Part shown: in pieces, positions 25,901 to 40,800 of the stretch
Numbering within the stretch: the first letter of the stretch is position 1
Layout of the letters: every line of letters begins with the position of its first letter
From: Clavelina lepadiformis
Taxonomy: Eukaryota > Chordata > Ascidiacea > Aplousobranchia > Clavelinidae
Length of the DNA: 64,000 nt
Direction: 5' to 3'
Assembly (NCBI RefSeq): GCF_947623445.1
Contig: NC_135244.1
Span: 24,242,860-24,306,859 of the forward strand
Position numbers and translations under genes: made by a program
The notes under the pieces: generated by a model
Databases searched by the model: none
What the model saw: the letters and a program-made list of their open reading frames with translations, nothing else
Told to the model about the DNA's origin: nothing

Positions 25901-28900
25901 CAATAATGACAATGGAAACGCTTATTTCACGATATAAGTGCGCCACCTAACGAGGCAGAATAAACGACAATTTCTACCACTAATGGTCGAAGTATAACAA
26001 AAACTATGGATGCATCAACGATTGCGTAACAGTACAGTGTTACGTAATAATGGGCTTATTAATGGGCAAGAAAAGAAATTAATTTTGCAAAGAAAATATT
26101 TTCATCCTACAAAAATTTTTCCACAACATAACAATGCTGCGCCCACGTGACAAGGGTGACTTCCAACAAAGCGATCGATGACGACAAAGTTGAAAAAAAA
26201 AAAATTATCAATCCGCGCCCATGAAAGTTGAGCTCCTGATTACGACGTCATATTTCAATTAAAAACACAATGAACATCAGCGTGTAACTTTATGACGTAA
26301 TAATGCAATAAAAACCATTTTCTGCAAAGAAAACTTTATCAAATTATATTTTGTGATGTCACAATGCGAATTGCGATGAAATTAATATTTGCCAGATGGC
26401 ATCGAGCCAAGTCACTTCTATAGCAAGTGGAGAGGGACATTCTAGAATCGCTGATAAACAGGAAAAAGATTAGTCAGTCCTCACATAATGACGCCATTTA
26501 TGTCAAAGCGAGATTCTTTGTTTACGAAGTCAGTTGTAAGTTTGAAAAACAGCTTCTTAGCAAAGCGGCGCATTATCGTGTAACTATAACCCAGCTTTGT
26601 TGCGTCACAATTTCAATAATGAACAGCGTAGAGGTCACATCGACATCAAGTAAATATATTCTGATTAAAAATCAGGAAACAGACAAAAGAAAAATCGCGT
26701 TAATTATTCATCGAACCAATCCGCACAGAGAATTTTCCAAAAAAGCGAAAGATCGCGTTAAAAGAACGACAACACATCTAAGTGAACCTAACAAGAAGCA
26801 ATTCTGCTGAACAACTGATCTTCCAAAACTTCAGCGAACGCAGCAATTTGCGGCTACAATGTGTTGATGCATCGCATTAAAACAAGGAATTACATTTCTA
26901 GATTACGACCCAGTACAGCGGCAGCGTTGAAAATTCGCGGTTAATGGCGTAAGGAGCAATCAGAGAGCAACAAGAGAATAAAAGAGAGAAAACTCGCGCG
27001 GTGACAAAGTGAAATTACCTGATTACCTGAACCTTTTGCGAAGATTAATCACAAAACATCATCAACAACTGTTTAATAAAAATATTTCAAGTGGTTTGTT
27101 GTAAATCCAACAAAATTCGGTGAATATTTGCCAACAAATTTCTACGATGATATCAAAATAATTTTATCTGGCTATGACAATATATATATCAATATATCAA
27201 TTATGACAACATAATACAACTCAAAGCGAATTATTCTGCTTTTATCCTTCAGTCTAAAACATTCCTCAGCTTTTAAAATTAAAATTTGAAATTTGCTTTA
27301 AGCAAAACGCATTCTAACTTCCAAGGCGCACCAAATCATTTCAGACAACACATTCATGGAAGTTCCTGTTGCCGGGATCTGCAGCAACGAGCAACATCAA
27401 GTGTCGAGTGTTAACACGCGCTACTGTGAATGGGGCGAACGTGCAAAGACAAAATATCCTGGAAGTGAAACTGTTGATTGGGAGGTAGCAATTTGGCGGA
27501 TTAATGCGACACGATTCGCTTCACTGGACATTGCACGAGATGTCTATGACGTAATAATATTCAATGATCGAATGTCAGCAAAACGTGATCATAATAATTA
27601 CAACACAGCGAAGGCGTAAATCAATAATAATGTATTGGAACGACACAAATCTCGCCACCAAGCAAGCGACAAACATATCATATCACGGCATCACGCATCA
27701 CATGATACTCATAATTCGTATCACGTGCACCTGCTGTAGCCAGTTGCACGGTGATGTGTCAATGTTGTGTCAATGTTAGCGGTGAAATTTCAACAATGTC
27801 GACGATTTGTCGCTTTAACAAACGCTTCATTGCACACGCGCCTGCTCAAACAAAACTAAACAAATTTACTATTATGACGTAACAAGGGAAGCTTTTATAC
27901 ATTTCGATCGCGAAAATCTATGGATTCGGCATGGGTTGGTTTCAGGGGATCACCCTCCAATGAGAGACAAGGATGCAAAGAAGGTATCTTGATGGTAGCT
28001 TGGCTGGTAATTAGTTAGCAGTTAACCAGATGCCAGTTAATAGCTTAGCGAAGTTTAACTAAGCCACCGCCGTTCAAATAGGTTGATGACGTGGTGCTAC
28101 AGTGACGTCATGTTGAAATTTAGTTCGGAAACAATTGTCAGAAAATCATAGGTAAGTCGTGATCATGTGACAATGTCATCGTGCCACACATCATTGTGAC
28201 GTCATAAAGCAATGTTGGTGAAGAATTATGAGCCAGGGCGCATTGAAGCGACTGGAAGTTTCAATCTTGGCACAAGATTGCTTCGGTTTAAGGCTCTCGT
28301 CGTCACAAAGGTGACGACTGACGAGACAAGAGAGACGCAATGGTGACCACAAGAGCAAAAATAAAGAAAAATAACCTGGATTTCGTCGACATACGCAAGG
28401 TCGTCATGACAACAAACATTATTACATCAAGTCATTGTAAGTAATCACGCGACAAAGAAGGTAAACAAGAATTGTGGAGCTGCAGCAAACTTGGGTTCAT
28501 TTCAGACAACGCTCATCTGTCAATCTCTTTGAAACTCCTGCTTTTGGCCACTTTCGTTAAAACTCTGGCGGCAACGTAACAATTTATTGCGTCGTTGTTG
28601 ACAGCTAATTAGTCTGCTTCGTGTTCGTGACGTAACAAACTGAAATGACTTTAATGAGCTAAAATGAGTCAATAAAAGTTTTTGTATTATTTGGCAGATG
28701 TCAGTTACGTGTCATTCAAACATATATTTAGGAAATCGTGTTTTTATTGTGGGACGTAATCATTGCAAGAAGTCGGTATTAAGATAAGTTGCACGTCGAT
28801 GAGAGCTCGTAGAATGAAACTTGAGAAAATGTTGGCTGCCAATTCGAGCAAAAGTTCCTGCAAATAATTGACAAAGCGTTTCTGAATTAACTGAATCATT

Positions 28901-31877
28901 GGTGCTGGGTAGGTTTGGAATAAATTATTCCATTTAAAGCGAATGTCTTTCCAGGACAAACAATGAAATTCGATCTCGTCGCCGAACTTACTGCTGCATG
29001 GATGGCACGTTACAAAGGTCTTTATTTAAATGAAACTAGTTTTCAGCTCATAAAAGGGGATTGTGAGCTCATAAAGCGAAGATAATAAAGAGAATGTGTC
29101 AACAAATTGTCAGCGAAATCATAGCAGCGACCCAAGACAGAAGCAAGGCGGAGACCTAAGGTATGACGCATAAACGTGGAATCAAACTTCAACTAAAAAT
29201 TTATTTCTAAACTGAAAGTGAAGTTGATTAAGTTGAGATCGTTTCATTGGTATTTTGGTCATATTGACGTCACACTCAGGTTTTACAAATTTTAAACCCA
29301 GCGAACGACGACTTTTTTTTTATCTAAAACGACATTCCAAAACATGCGATTGTCAACTAATTGTTTACTACAATGGGCATTATACTACGCCACCTGGCGA
29401 CGGAAATGCGGTTCATTTCCGGGTTAAAATGAAAAATGGAGACGCACGAATCGATCATCGACAAAGTTGGCGAGGACGACTTGCTCATGTGTATGCGGCC
29501 ACAGTGAGATCTATCAATCGAATTTCTAACATTCAACATTCTATAATTCCATTTCTTTAACTTGTAATCTATAGAATACTATCGTTGTCTCTGGAAGTCG
29601 ATTCATAAAAATGCGATAATTCGACGATCGCAGCTAAATCTCTCGCAAGTCGCTATCCGGCCTCGGTCGCGGACATAATTTTACGGAGAATCGAATCCAA
29701 GTAAAAATCATGCTTTTACAACTTGTCAGGTTCTTACAAAATCACACTGTGGCGTCATAAAGCGCTGGTTCATAAAACACGTGATGCGGAAGCTACAACT
29801 GTGACATAATGCAAGTGAGTCGTGCTAATAATAGTGACATGACAACAATTGCGCGATGATACGCGGATCGGTGATTAGATTTCGAATCGTGTTTAGAACA
29901 TTTTCCCTTTGTTGCCAAATAACCACCAGAATTTTCTAGAATTCTCGCATATTTTCGCACAAGCAAAATCACTGGGGCCTGATATTTCACTTCGAGTGAG
30001 ATATTTAGAAAAAATTGATCGATATCTGAATATTTTGTTTAACAAATTAATCTTTCAGAGCGAAACCGTGATTTTACGTCTCTGAGACAATGTCCAACTT
30101 ACACGTGGTCGACTACGCCTGAGGGGCCATTGTTGTGTCATAAACGAGCTCAATGACCGAAGGTAAGAAAATAATTACAAGAGATGAGCAAAGTTGATCG
30201 GCTTTTTAATGAAAACCAACATCAGTGGCTACCACTCACTAATGTGACGTCACTATCCAGATGTGATGGTGAGATCACAGACCTATCACTTGACAAAAGA
30301 TAATAACTTTAAACAATCATAAACAATGGCAACCAGATGGTATTAAAATCACGCACCCACCTATCTGCGCCCCCTATCTCGGTCCGACCCCGACATGAAA
30401 TAGCAACATAGATATCAAATAACCTCACCTCCCCATGTAGCGGGCTCCTCCCAGCCGGGGTGGTCTCGGGGAGGAAGTAGAAGCGACTCGACGCGAGATC
30501 CTCCCCAGAGTGGCGGTCGTGCCAAAGAAGTTGGATCTCACCCATACACACCGGGTCCCCGGGGTGGCACTGGACGAAGAAAAATTCCCCTAAACCGAGA
30601 ATCCTCTCCTCCCCATCGCTTTGATCCACCGATGACGATGTCACTTCCGGCGTGACCTCGACCTGGTTACGTCGATCACGTGCTCTACTACGCACCACGA
30701 CGCTCGACGTCGAAGCGGCTTGACGTAATCCACTCGAAACCCGAAAACGAAAAGCTTTGTAGAAGATGTAAGATCCGTGCCGTCCGCAGCTCCCACCTAC
30801 CCACTGTGACGTAATAAAGCATAGATCAGCACTTTTCTTAGTAATAATTCTCAAGGTCGTTAGGTGGCGCGAATAAAGATAAATATTTGTCGAACAACCA
30901 TCAGCGCTAAGACGACGTCGATAAATAATTAATTTAACACATGGAGTTGCATTTTTTGCCGATGTCTATTACGTCACAGAGAACGTGATAACCGATCGGA
31001 TGAAGTGGAAGCAGCTTCTTTGTAACGTGAAATAAAATTCTAGAAAACTACCGGGCGCGTTCTCCGCTTTATTTATTCGAGCGACGAACCACTTAAACCT
31101 TTTGTGATCGTCATAAAAAGCGTTTATGGCGTCACTGAGCCAGTGAGAAGGCAGAGTGAAAGAATAAAAATAATTCCATCGCATTGAAGGATATTTGTAA
31201 ACTACGAGCAGGCACAAGGTGTTTAAATTATCTGATGCTTTTTTGAACAATTTCAAATCTTCGATTTAAACGAATTTAACGAAGATTGTGAGAACGAGCA
31301 ACTTATGCCACGTTACATCCGTTATAAAAGATTCAAGATTTCCAGAGAACGGTCCGCTAAGGAGACGGCACACGTTTGAAGGCGATGGTTTCCGCGCAGA
31401 CATCTGCAATAAACCGCGCATTTATCTAAGTCGCTGTATTTTAATTGACATTTTGCTTTCACGTGTTGGCATCTGCTGTGATTAGATTGTCTTTATGACA
31501 TCATAAGTAATTTAAAGCTGCAAAATCGAGCGTTTCTCAAGGCGGATCGGGATGAATTATTTCATACATTATTGATGTTAAACCAGCTCGCTGTCCACTT
31601 GGCGACCGCATAAATAACATCGCTGACGAAAATACCGCCTTGAGCCGAACTCAAGTGAAATTCCAAAATAAAATTTCACTCTTCGACTTAATTTATTCCC
31701 ACTTTATCACCTTCGCCCGGTTAAAGATTGTTTCGTAAATAATGCTGATTGTGACGTAACGGTGCATTAAAGAGGCCGATTATATCAAAGCAAACGAAGC
31801 CACCAGCAACTTACCGTAACCATTTCCACGTTCTGGCCATTCGCCCTGGTGTGAGAGGAGTGGGAGCGAGTCGTCAT
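16933..31877 (-). CDS. ARID5: ARID5-family transcriptional regulator (ARID5A/ARID5B-like)
   Basis: ARID5 proteins bind AT-rich DNA. ARID5B recruits PHF2 and controls adipose and liver genes; ARID5A also binds RNA. Exons in transcript order: 31815-31877 (tentative start), 30429-30803, 24501-24819, 24074-24298, 22934-23073, 20716-21532, 20074-20126, 19839-19936, 19280-19379, 16933-19161. They sum to 4419 bases with consistent phases, 1472 residues. The conserved N-terminal region reads WVGGSCGRHGSYIFYKAF, GEFFFVQCHPGDPVCMGEIQ and DEVIAVSEKV. Exon 4 adds RIVFCRDSFDYPQLFEHD. An AT-hook-like GRPRKKTKK sits in exon 5. The ARID domain crosses exons 6-9: FLELLYHFMRKRNTPIGRIP, LGFKKLDLWAFFKL, WKHVYDRMGGNP, TSAATCTRKHYE, LLLPFEKY. 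The last exon is long, Pro- and Ser-rich. Intron 2 (5.6 kb) and others are dense in TGACGTCA-type palindromes. Least certain are the first exon and the weak GAG|GTCATT donor at 19280. Confidence 0.88.
24299..24400. mobile_element. tRNA-like SINE fragment in ARID5 intron
   Basis: Within the 202-base intron between exons 24074-24298 and 24501-24819, the plus strand reads GTGGGTTCGAACCCAGGCC. This is a near-perfect tRNA T-arm / RNA polymerase III B box. The anticodon-arm-like CTGCTCTGATTTGAAGG precedes it. No complete acceptor stem or D arm is present, so a tRNA-derived SINE remnant is likelier than a gene. Confidence 0.35.
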
Positions 31878-34800
31878 AATTTCCTTGTTTCTTCTTTTCT
31901 CTTGACGAGCACAAATGTTGACGTTGGCCTTTATATAAAGATTGGAGATGTCTCCCGTTGCGAGAGACTTCTGATATTCGATCAAAAACGATCGAAAAAG
32001 TTCATTGTGATGTAACAATCTTGTTTTGACTTCAACTCAGTTCGAACGTCAACCACATAATATTGCTTCTAACACATAAAATACATCAACGATAATTGCC
32101 CTAAATGACGAATGAATGGGTTAAATTATAAATAAGCATCAATGGATCGAACAAACGGTGAATGGACGCTTTATAGCCGGGTGTGACGTTTTCCTGATTT
32201 GAAACAGCTCAATAGCGGTGCCTACTTGTTCAGTCAATCCTGGCCTCCCAACTGACATAACTTAGCGTTGGAAGAAAACATTCCTGACCAAAAATACTGC
32301 ATATTCAAGTCATCGAAACATATATCCACGATATTAGTAAATTCCACATGTGATGATATTATCAAAGTTGCTGGCTCGCTGCACCGGTGCTTACCGACGT
32401 AGTTAAGAACAGCACAAACTCATTACCTGTCATTTTCTTCACTAATTAATTACAACCAAGCATAATATATTTTTCAACAACTAAATTCTGTTTCATCTGA
32501 CCTGACTGCGCCCTATTTTTTGATCTTAAAAATTTCTTCAACAAAACCAAGAAGTGAAATAGAGAAGCTTATAACGAAGCACTTCATTCATTGATTGTTT
32601 CTTCAAAATGCTTATGTGTGACATCACTAAACCACCGTGTAATGTAAGCTCTTCCTCCCTCGTTGCTCTTTTTCTTGTTTCTTTTATTCTCTTCGCCTCT
32701 TTCACCGATAGCACTTCCTTTCTTTCCAAATCAAGGCGACTTCTCGTTACAAAACCCATAACTAGGTTTGTTTTGTCTCCTTGTAATAATATCCCAACAC
32801 TGCACCTTGCAAGACAGCATGTCTCATATCGACAGCTTCAACTTCATAGTCGACTTTAAAAGATGACTATTTATTTTATTCATATAAAATACCCGCAATC
32901 GTGAGCAATTATGACGTAATAAAGGATAGGCTTTGTAGATTAATAATCAACATTGTGACCTCACAATTGAAACGAGTCACAATTAGCAAAAAGTTGAATC
33001 CCAGCGCGGTGCGGTTAGAGATTACACCACTGCAAGATGTTTTCAGACAACAACGCGTCGAACGCGATAAAAATAAGTCATAAACTTTGCTGCTGGCGAC
33101 TGGGCCCGTTTTAATCGGTGTCGGCTGCAAGGATTCAGCCTCGGTTTGAAATCACCAATTCCTGAGCGCAGGAATAATGCGGCGTCGTTTGTAAAATCAA
33201 AAACCGATTAGTTCGATTTGGCGAAGAGCAAAGCCACCGGAAATACGTAGCACCGATGCATTATGACTCGCACTCGTTTGCCATTATAACGTAACAATCA
33301 ATACTCGAACGAAATTTGAAATAGAAATAGCGAGATGTTTACATAATATCGAGATTATAAATTTTCCAAATACTTACGACGAACAATTCCATTTCAGACA
33401 GACTTGCTGACCTCGACAAAATTCGTCAGAAAGCTCCTATTGCGACGTCAAAATTAAACTTAAAGTAATGATAACCCTGCTATCAATCAGAAATAGCTGT
33501 GGGTATGGGCGGTAAATAATCTCGATCAAAGAATAAACGAAGCATAAAGTGGAAAGCCTTAACAAAAAATAGTGACAAAAATAAATTAGGATGTCAGTCA
33601 CCACCCTACCCACCTACGACTGTCTTTGCCTTAACTGATAATCATTATCTCTGGTTAATGAGCGATTTAAGCAAACTAAAACGCGATACATGGCCGGTTG
33701 TGTTGAACTGGGCAACAACTTGTATTCTTAACATCGATAAATCGATGAACAACGTCTAATCTCTTATCGCCTAACTCCTTTTATGATCGAATTAATACTT
33801 ATAATAAAGCTGCATTATGACTTGACAATAACAGCCGCGTTTCATTAAAAACAATCGGCATTGTGACGGCAGAAGGTTGAAACAAAAACTGAAATTCTCT
33901 CGTCAACTTGTTCCATCTTGTTAGGCTGCTACGAAAGTGTGCCTGTTCTGACACAATTACGCTTACTCGAAACGGAAAGACGAATTTCTTTCTTTCTTTA
34001 TTATCCCGTCGATCCTTCTCTTTTTGTTTCTTTATTATAGGGCGGTAATGTAATAACATTAGGCAAAGCACACATGTGGAGGGCCACAATCAAACGGTTT
34101 AAAAGCAAATAGCTTTGTTGTTAGCATGCGGCTTCGCGCGATTATCTCCGCTTATTGTAAGCAATGCGCGTATCAACTGATACAGGCGATGATTTTGTGT
34201 CGTTGCTTTGCTGACACGGTGCAAAATATTTTATTGACTTTTACAGCCGGGCCTCTTAAACAGCTCCAACTCATCGAAGGCGGTGGGCTTTTTGCCTTAA
34301 TAGAGATCAGGAATAATCGGCTGCTTATTTATCACAGCCTGGTACGCGTCGAACAATTTCACCGATTCATTGCTCGCTGTGATGCGCGGCTGATACTGTA
34401 AAAACTTCTATGAAACTTATTCTACGTAACAATGGACATTTATGACTGCACAAGCGTCAAATGATCGAGAAACCGCGTGAATGCGAGGTATCATGTCGCT
34501 TGCTGCTATGCGTAGAGCTGCTGTCAGGCTGGCCAGGCTTCTGTGTACTGTGATCGACATTCGACAATTTCCTGCGCAATCGCCTCGTTCAATTCGAAAT
34601 TTTGCCGACTGGCGCTTTTGGTTGGAACCAATCAGGGCAAAATTAATCGCCATTATCACGCACAATGCTATCATTGATAGCAGCCATGGTTACGTAAATA
34701 AGACAATTGTTTTGTCATAATATCCGAGCATTGATATTTATTGACGTTTGGCAACAACGCCCAAGCTGGTTGGTTTCTTGCCCGCAAAATCAGCCCAACA

Positions 34801-37800
34801 CGCGTTGGCTTGTGACTAAGTTGTCGCTTTATGACGTAAGAAAAGGGATCTTACGTTGGCCAATTTCAAGCGATATTGCTGGAAAGGTCACAATTATATT
34901 TAGCAAAAGAAGAACAAAGTTTTCAAATTTTAAGAATGTTTACGGAAATGACGTTGACAAGGTGCGATATGTATTCGGAATCAACTATAAAGCATCCTTA
35001 CCCATTTGGCTGTCATAATGGGTGAAAGCGGTTATTTCGTTGTAACTTACTCTTCACTAAACTAAATGGTTGGTGCTTGTAACGAAAATCGCGCTCATTC
35101 ATTGTTACGTCATAAAATGCGAAGCGTCACAACGCACGGTGTCGCGATTTATGTTGTTGTTACAGGTGAGATAAAAATGCAAAGATGCGAGGTATTTGCC
35201 CAACGCGCTTTCTTAATGCTGTGGACCGTGACAAATTCTACAAGTCGGCATTTGGTGACCTTTGAACCTGCCAGTTCCTTCAACGTCGCTACTCATCCAT
35301 GCGTGACTTACAGCGTTTATGACGTCAATCAAGCAGTTAATCAGGAGCACTGATTATTGACTAATTGGTCGGTTATTACCGAACAACTAGTGCGGTGAAG
35401 TGTTGCGAAGAACAGCGTCTGTGATACCTTCCACCCATCAAGGCGGCAAACACGAGGCCATAGATCGACAACTGATCAATTATTTAAAACGATGCCGGGA
35501 TTAAAATCAGTTTATTGCAACTCTGTGACTCTTAATAACCAGCCCGCGAAATCTGGTCACTCTGTTTATACCAACGTCACAGAGATATTAATTGTTGCGT
35601 CACAAACACCTTCATCTTTTCAACGTTGAGGCCACTTGTTTGCCAACTCTATCAGGAACTGCGCGATGCATACAAAGCCCTCTGTGACATCACTGGAGGC
35701 AATCGCCCCTTTATTTAACCCAGCTTATCAGACCCACATCGGAGTCAACGTTGATAAAAAGCGATTCGCCAATAAAGTATACAAAAGATTTCCTGCTCAG
35801 TGACTTGCGATAGCCGCGATTTTACTTAAGACAACGTCACAATACAGGTTATTTCACCATAAACGACGTCGACGGCGTAGGGCTCGAGATATTGCCAGAA
35901 GATGTGCGTTTAATCATGGTAAGAAAGTGCTGAAATAAGAAAAAATTCAACGGGAGTGTTCAGGTCCAACTCATTGATTTTGTGCTAAATATGAACCTTC
36001 TTTGACGAAAATGTCCAAAAATGACGACTTACAAGAATTTTTTCCTAACGCAGGGCTCGAAATTAATCGACCATTGCGAGTATGTCTCAGAAGTGACGCG
36101 CGCTTATGAATTGAAACCAATCGACTTATTTTGCTTCAAATTGGAAATTACCAGAAGTATTTCGGCCGCGCTGTTAACATCGCTTCGATAAAACTCTGTT
36201 TGAATTTCCAGCCTATGCAGACGCGTGTTGATAAGCGCGATAAGAAGACATCGCCATATGTTCGTGGCGCTTTGTACTAGAAACCTTTGAAAGAAACTCG
36301 TGTATGATGTCATAATTCCGCTTTCAACAAACCTTGGTTGACTTTTTGTTTTGCCATGATTGATTACATCACAATAGTATGACGTATGATATTTACATAT
36401 CAGTTGTTTATGTAACAATGTTCTATTTGTAAATCAAAGTTTTTTCTCATTAATCGACGCGATGCATCGTAGAAATCCTCGATTGTTTTAACTGAAATGA
36501 TTGGCCTAGCAATCAGTCAATTTGCAAATTATTTCGTCACAGAACATATTATGATGGAACAGGCAATAAAATTATCCAGCAAGGTGGCTTCGTCATATTT
36601 TGTTTCAGACTTCTGTTTAAACAAACCTTCCTTATTGATTGCTTCATGTTTCGCGGCTTGCGCACTCGACAGATTGTGACGTGATAATGGGCTGGGAGGG
36701 ATAATAAAGAAACAAGAAAAGGAAGTAGCAACCGATGCAAAGTAACCGACCATCCAACCAGACACAGACCGCGAAGAGGCGAAAGATTGTTGATGTGAAA
36801 CTTAATTTACACTGCACGGTGGACAATAAGTTCTATGATGTCACAACTAGTGCAATTCGCATCCAACTAAACTTTTTGAATCAACAAAAAAATTTTTTTC
36901 CGTTATATTCGAAACGGAGTCTTCCTTGTTGTGACGTCACAAAGCAACAGTGTTGGGAGTCGAGATATGTGGCGTGTTATGAGCCAACGTCAATGACAGA
37001 GCTCGCAGCGATTTCTAATTTTTCAATCGGCCAAAATTAGATCGAATAAGACGCGCGTATCTGATCCCATGTAAACATTTCGATTACAAAACTATGATGA
37101 CCATATATGGGCGTGACAAGCCAAGTGGGGAGAAATTCCTTAACGCCATAACAATAGTTACATCACAAACAACAAAGCGATGTAAAAGCACAGCTTGCAT
37201 TTATTTGCATAATTGTTAAGACAAATTTCAACGACAATGCGAACGTGCACATGAGTTAAGTCCTGGCTCGAATTAGCGCGGTGGTCGCCATGTTAGAAGC
37301 TTGCCACTAGATTAATCTAGAATCCTGATTTAAATCGCGCGGAGATCGCGAGAACACGTCACATCAATCGATTGTAAAGATTATTCTATAAACTTAACAT
37401 ACGCAATATGAATATATTTTCGCGATGGAGAATATCGAGCTACGCAACAAAGATCATTGTGATGTGAAATTTATGTTGTTTGCTTGGAATCAATTTCAGA
37501 GCAAATTAAATTTTGAATCGAGATTTTGCGCAAAAAAACTTTCGATTTTCGAAAACTTTCTAATTTTGAAGCTTTTGAGAAGACGAGTGGTGGCGTCTTG
37601 GCCTGTATTTATCATCGCCCTTGTCGCGTTTCCTTCGAATAAAGAAACCGCATACCCACCTCTCTTATGACGTAACAGACCGAAGAGTTTGATTGGTTTT
37701 TTATGTCAATACAGTAAACTTATTTAATGCTTTAATGTTTTGCAACAATGACGTCAGCTTGTTCCAATCCCACTGCTTCGTCAAAATATCTTTGCGCTCA

Positions 37801-40800
37801 AGTTTTGAAAACTAAAACAAATCGTTCATTTAACGTCAATGTGTTTGTGACGTCAAGTTTTCATCACAATTCTAAAGCGCTCAGTGGTTTTAAGTGTGAC
37901 GTCACAACGGCTGCATCGAGCGCATTGATGCAGATAAATTGCAACATGTCCCTCCCCTGAGTGTTTGTGACGTGAAACCTTTATATTAATGTCGTCACGC
38001 ATCGCTGCGTCATACATTTTCTGCTTCGATCAATGATCACTGAGGCGTGAAATATCAATGTTGACAATCACATTGTTACATCACAAAGCAGCGTTTGGCC
38101 GAAGTACAGAATTTCCAAAAAGAATTCAAAACTTGATAATCGATATTTTTAATCGTCGAACTTGATCTTCCAAATAATCGCCGTCGATTGAATCGCGTAA
38201 GCCGCGATTTGTTAAAACTTGGTCGATTTGTGGCGTGGGAAGCAGCAGAAATGTTTCCACAGAACACCACGTCATCAAGTTCAGTGAATCCACCCCTCAA
38301 ATGCGCGCGCATATGCGTAACCACACACACACGCGCGTCAGAGGCAAGTTTCTTTCAATAAACTCAATGTTGTCTTCTATCGCGGGATACAGACACAGAG
38401 ATACCAGCATGTTACAACTTCACCCGATGCCATGAGCTTTCTAATGTTTTCGATTCATGGCTTTAAAAATTATCAGTTTTTATTAAGTAAAGTATATTTC
38501 CCTTGTATATTATTACGTCATAATCGTGTACATCGGTGCAAAAGATTAGTAGAATGACAAGCTGTGTTCGGTCATTATTAACAACACATTGAACAGGCCG
38601 CGTTTGATCAGCTTAATACGAGCATAAAATATGAGAATTTTGCGGGAGACGAAATCCTTCGATCCGGCCGTTCTAGATTTCGTCTCCCCTGCTTGCCTGC
38701 TCAAGCACTGGTTGAGCATGGATTGTGGCCGATGGAAAATTTCAATTGTTTTGATTCATTATCTCGATTGTGACGACACAAAGCTTTACGAATGAGACTT
38801 TCAAAGTGAATTTTACACAAGTAGGTTGCGTGTGGTCGATAAAAAGTTAGGAGCTTCTTGTCGGAGACTGCGCCCATATTTGGCTGATGACGTCACTTGG
38901 GTAGATTTAAAGCTTATCGCAGAAGATTTATTCGAACATGTCCTCGCTATTGTCTGCTTCATTGATGACGATTATGATCACGTGGCCTCCGAAATTGCGA
39001 CACGCTATGCAGCGCACTGCAAACGCTTTCTGCAACATTGGCAGAAGGTTAAGCATTGTGACGTCATAAATATTTAACAAGAGATATCATGAATTATTAA
39101 AAGTGCTTATCATAATTTTTGAAAATTCAAATGTGGCACAGAAATATCTTAAAGTAAGTGGATTAATCGCTAATTAATAAACAGATGACTCAGCATCTAC
39201 TTATGCTGGATCCACAGCATAAATATGAAATTTTGGAGTAAATCGTTTCATAATTGGTCAATTATCGCGTCAATACTTGGTTGGGAGGTTAATTTCGATG
39301 TTAACTTGAGCTTGAAAATGTGAACGAGATATAAAAAACGCAGGGCGCTTAGGACGACGCAATCATATTATTATGTGATTATGATAGAACAATCATAGTT
39401 TTGTCATAATCGAACAAATGATGAAATAATCGGAGTTATTCAACCGATGTTGCAAATTGAAGTTATAATGCATGAGACAACGGGGCAGAATTTAAAGATC
39501 TTTATTAAGCAGCTTGTTGTTGATTCCGATTCGTTTTTAATCGAAACGAAATATTTGCTTCAAAGGTAATTACTCGCCGCTCCTCTCTTGTGCTCCTCCT
39601 CTTACTCTCTTCTCTTATCTCGTTTCTCCTCCATTTAAACCGGTGTTTTATTGTTGATTTAGCGTCGATTTGTCGCGTCCACGGCTCTGTGCTTAAACAT
39701 TAACTCAGAAATTTTGTCGATCTCATAAACTCGCTTTTATTATGTCAGAAAGACATGTCTACGTAACAATCACCTTTAATGTCGTAACAATTTAAATCAT
39801 GTCTAGTGTTTAAATCTATATTGGCCGCCAACAGAGTATCGCGTAATTGATGTTGTTTATAAAAAACAAAGAGACAAGATCAACTAAAGTGAACTCGAAT
39901 TTTGGAATTTGTCGGCTCGTTTTAGAACTGTTGGCGTCGATCCAACATCGATTTAACGAAGAAATTTCTTGAGAATTCTAGAATCAATGGCGGTGTTACG
40001 CTTTTGTGCGGCGCAACGAGGCGAAAAACTTTGCTATAAACGCGAAGCTTTTTCAAATATTTGGATATTCCATTTACGGAACGTAGATACAATTGTAATA
40101 CCACAATGCTTTGAGTCGTAACAATCAGAAATGTTTTCCCACAATGAGGTACTTGTACTGTTTGTTACGTCACAAAGGCGGTTGTGCGGCCACAATAAGA
40201 AACTTTTTTATGATGGGTCGCGCAATTAAATATGAAATGTAAGACATTGGCAGGTATGAGATGTCTATGCATGTCCAGAACATGATTTCAACTATTTATT
40301 ACGTAATAATTGTTCTTTGTTTGTTGTAATAAGAAAGGCGGCGGTTTCCTCATTCCAAAAGAAAATGACTTAAGTAATCTATCAACTTGTTGACCAGGCC
40401 AGTCGTTTCCTGCTTTTTATGACGTCATAACAATGTTCGTTTAACAGGTGTCTTGTAACAATAGAAGATTTGGCAAAAGTTGATTATGACGGAACAATCG
40501 AAAAATCCCTAATACTTGAAATAAGACGCGACCCACAGATATTGCTTCAATGACATTCTAGAAGTTTTAATTTGATAAAACGAGTCAAGATAAAAGTGAT
40601 TTATTATCCTCGTTCACGACAGCGTCACTCTGGCTCAGAAACCGATTTAAAAAAGTTTAAAGCAAGTTTAAGATGTCTGTGGATTACAACAGCGACACTG
40701 AAGCTCGAATCAAGCATTGGCATGTTTTCAAAATATTTCACCCAGTACAACATACCATCGACCTGTGAACACTTGCAAAGTCTAAAATTACCGAACACAC

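Noticed and set aside
35863..35943. Arginine-rich stretch (RRRRRRARDIARR) on the plus strand, recalling a protamine or nuclear signal
   Set aside because: No upstream ATG in frame and no splice partner. It arises from a CGACGTCGACGGCG run.
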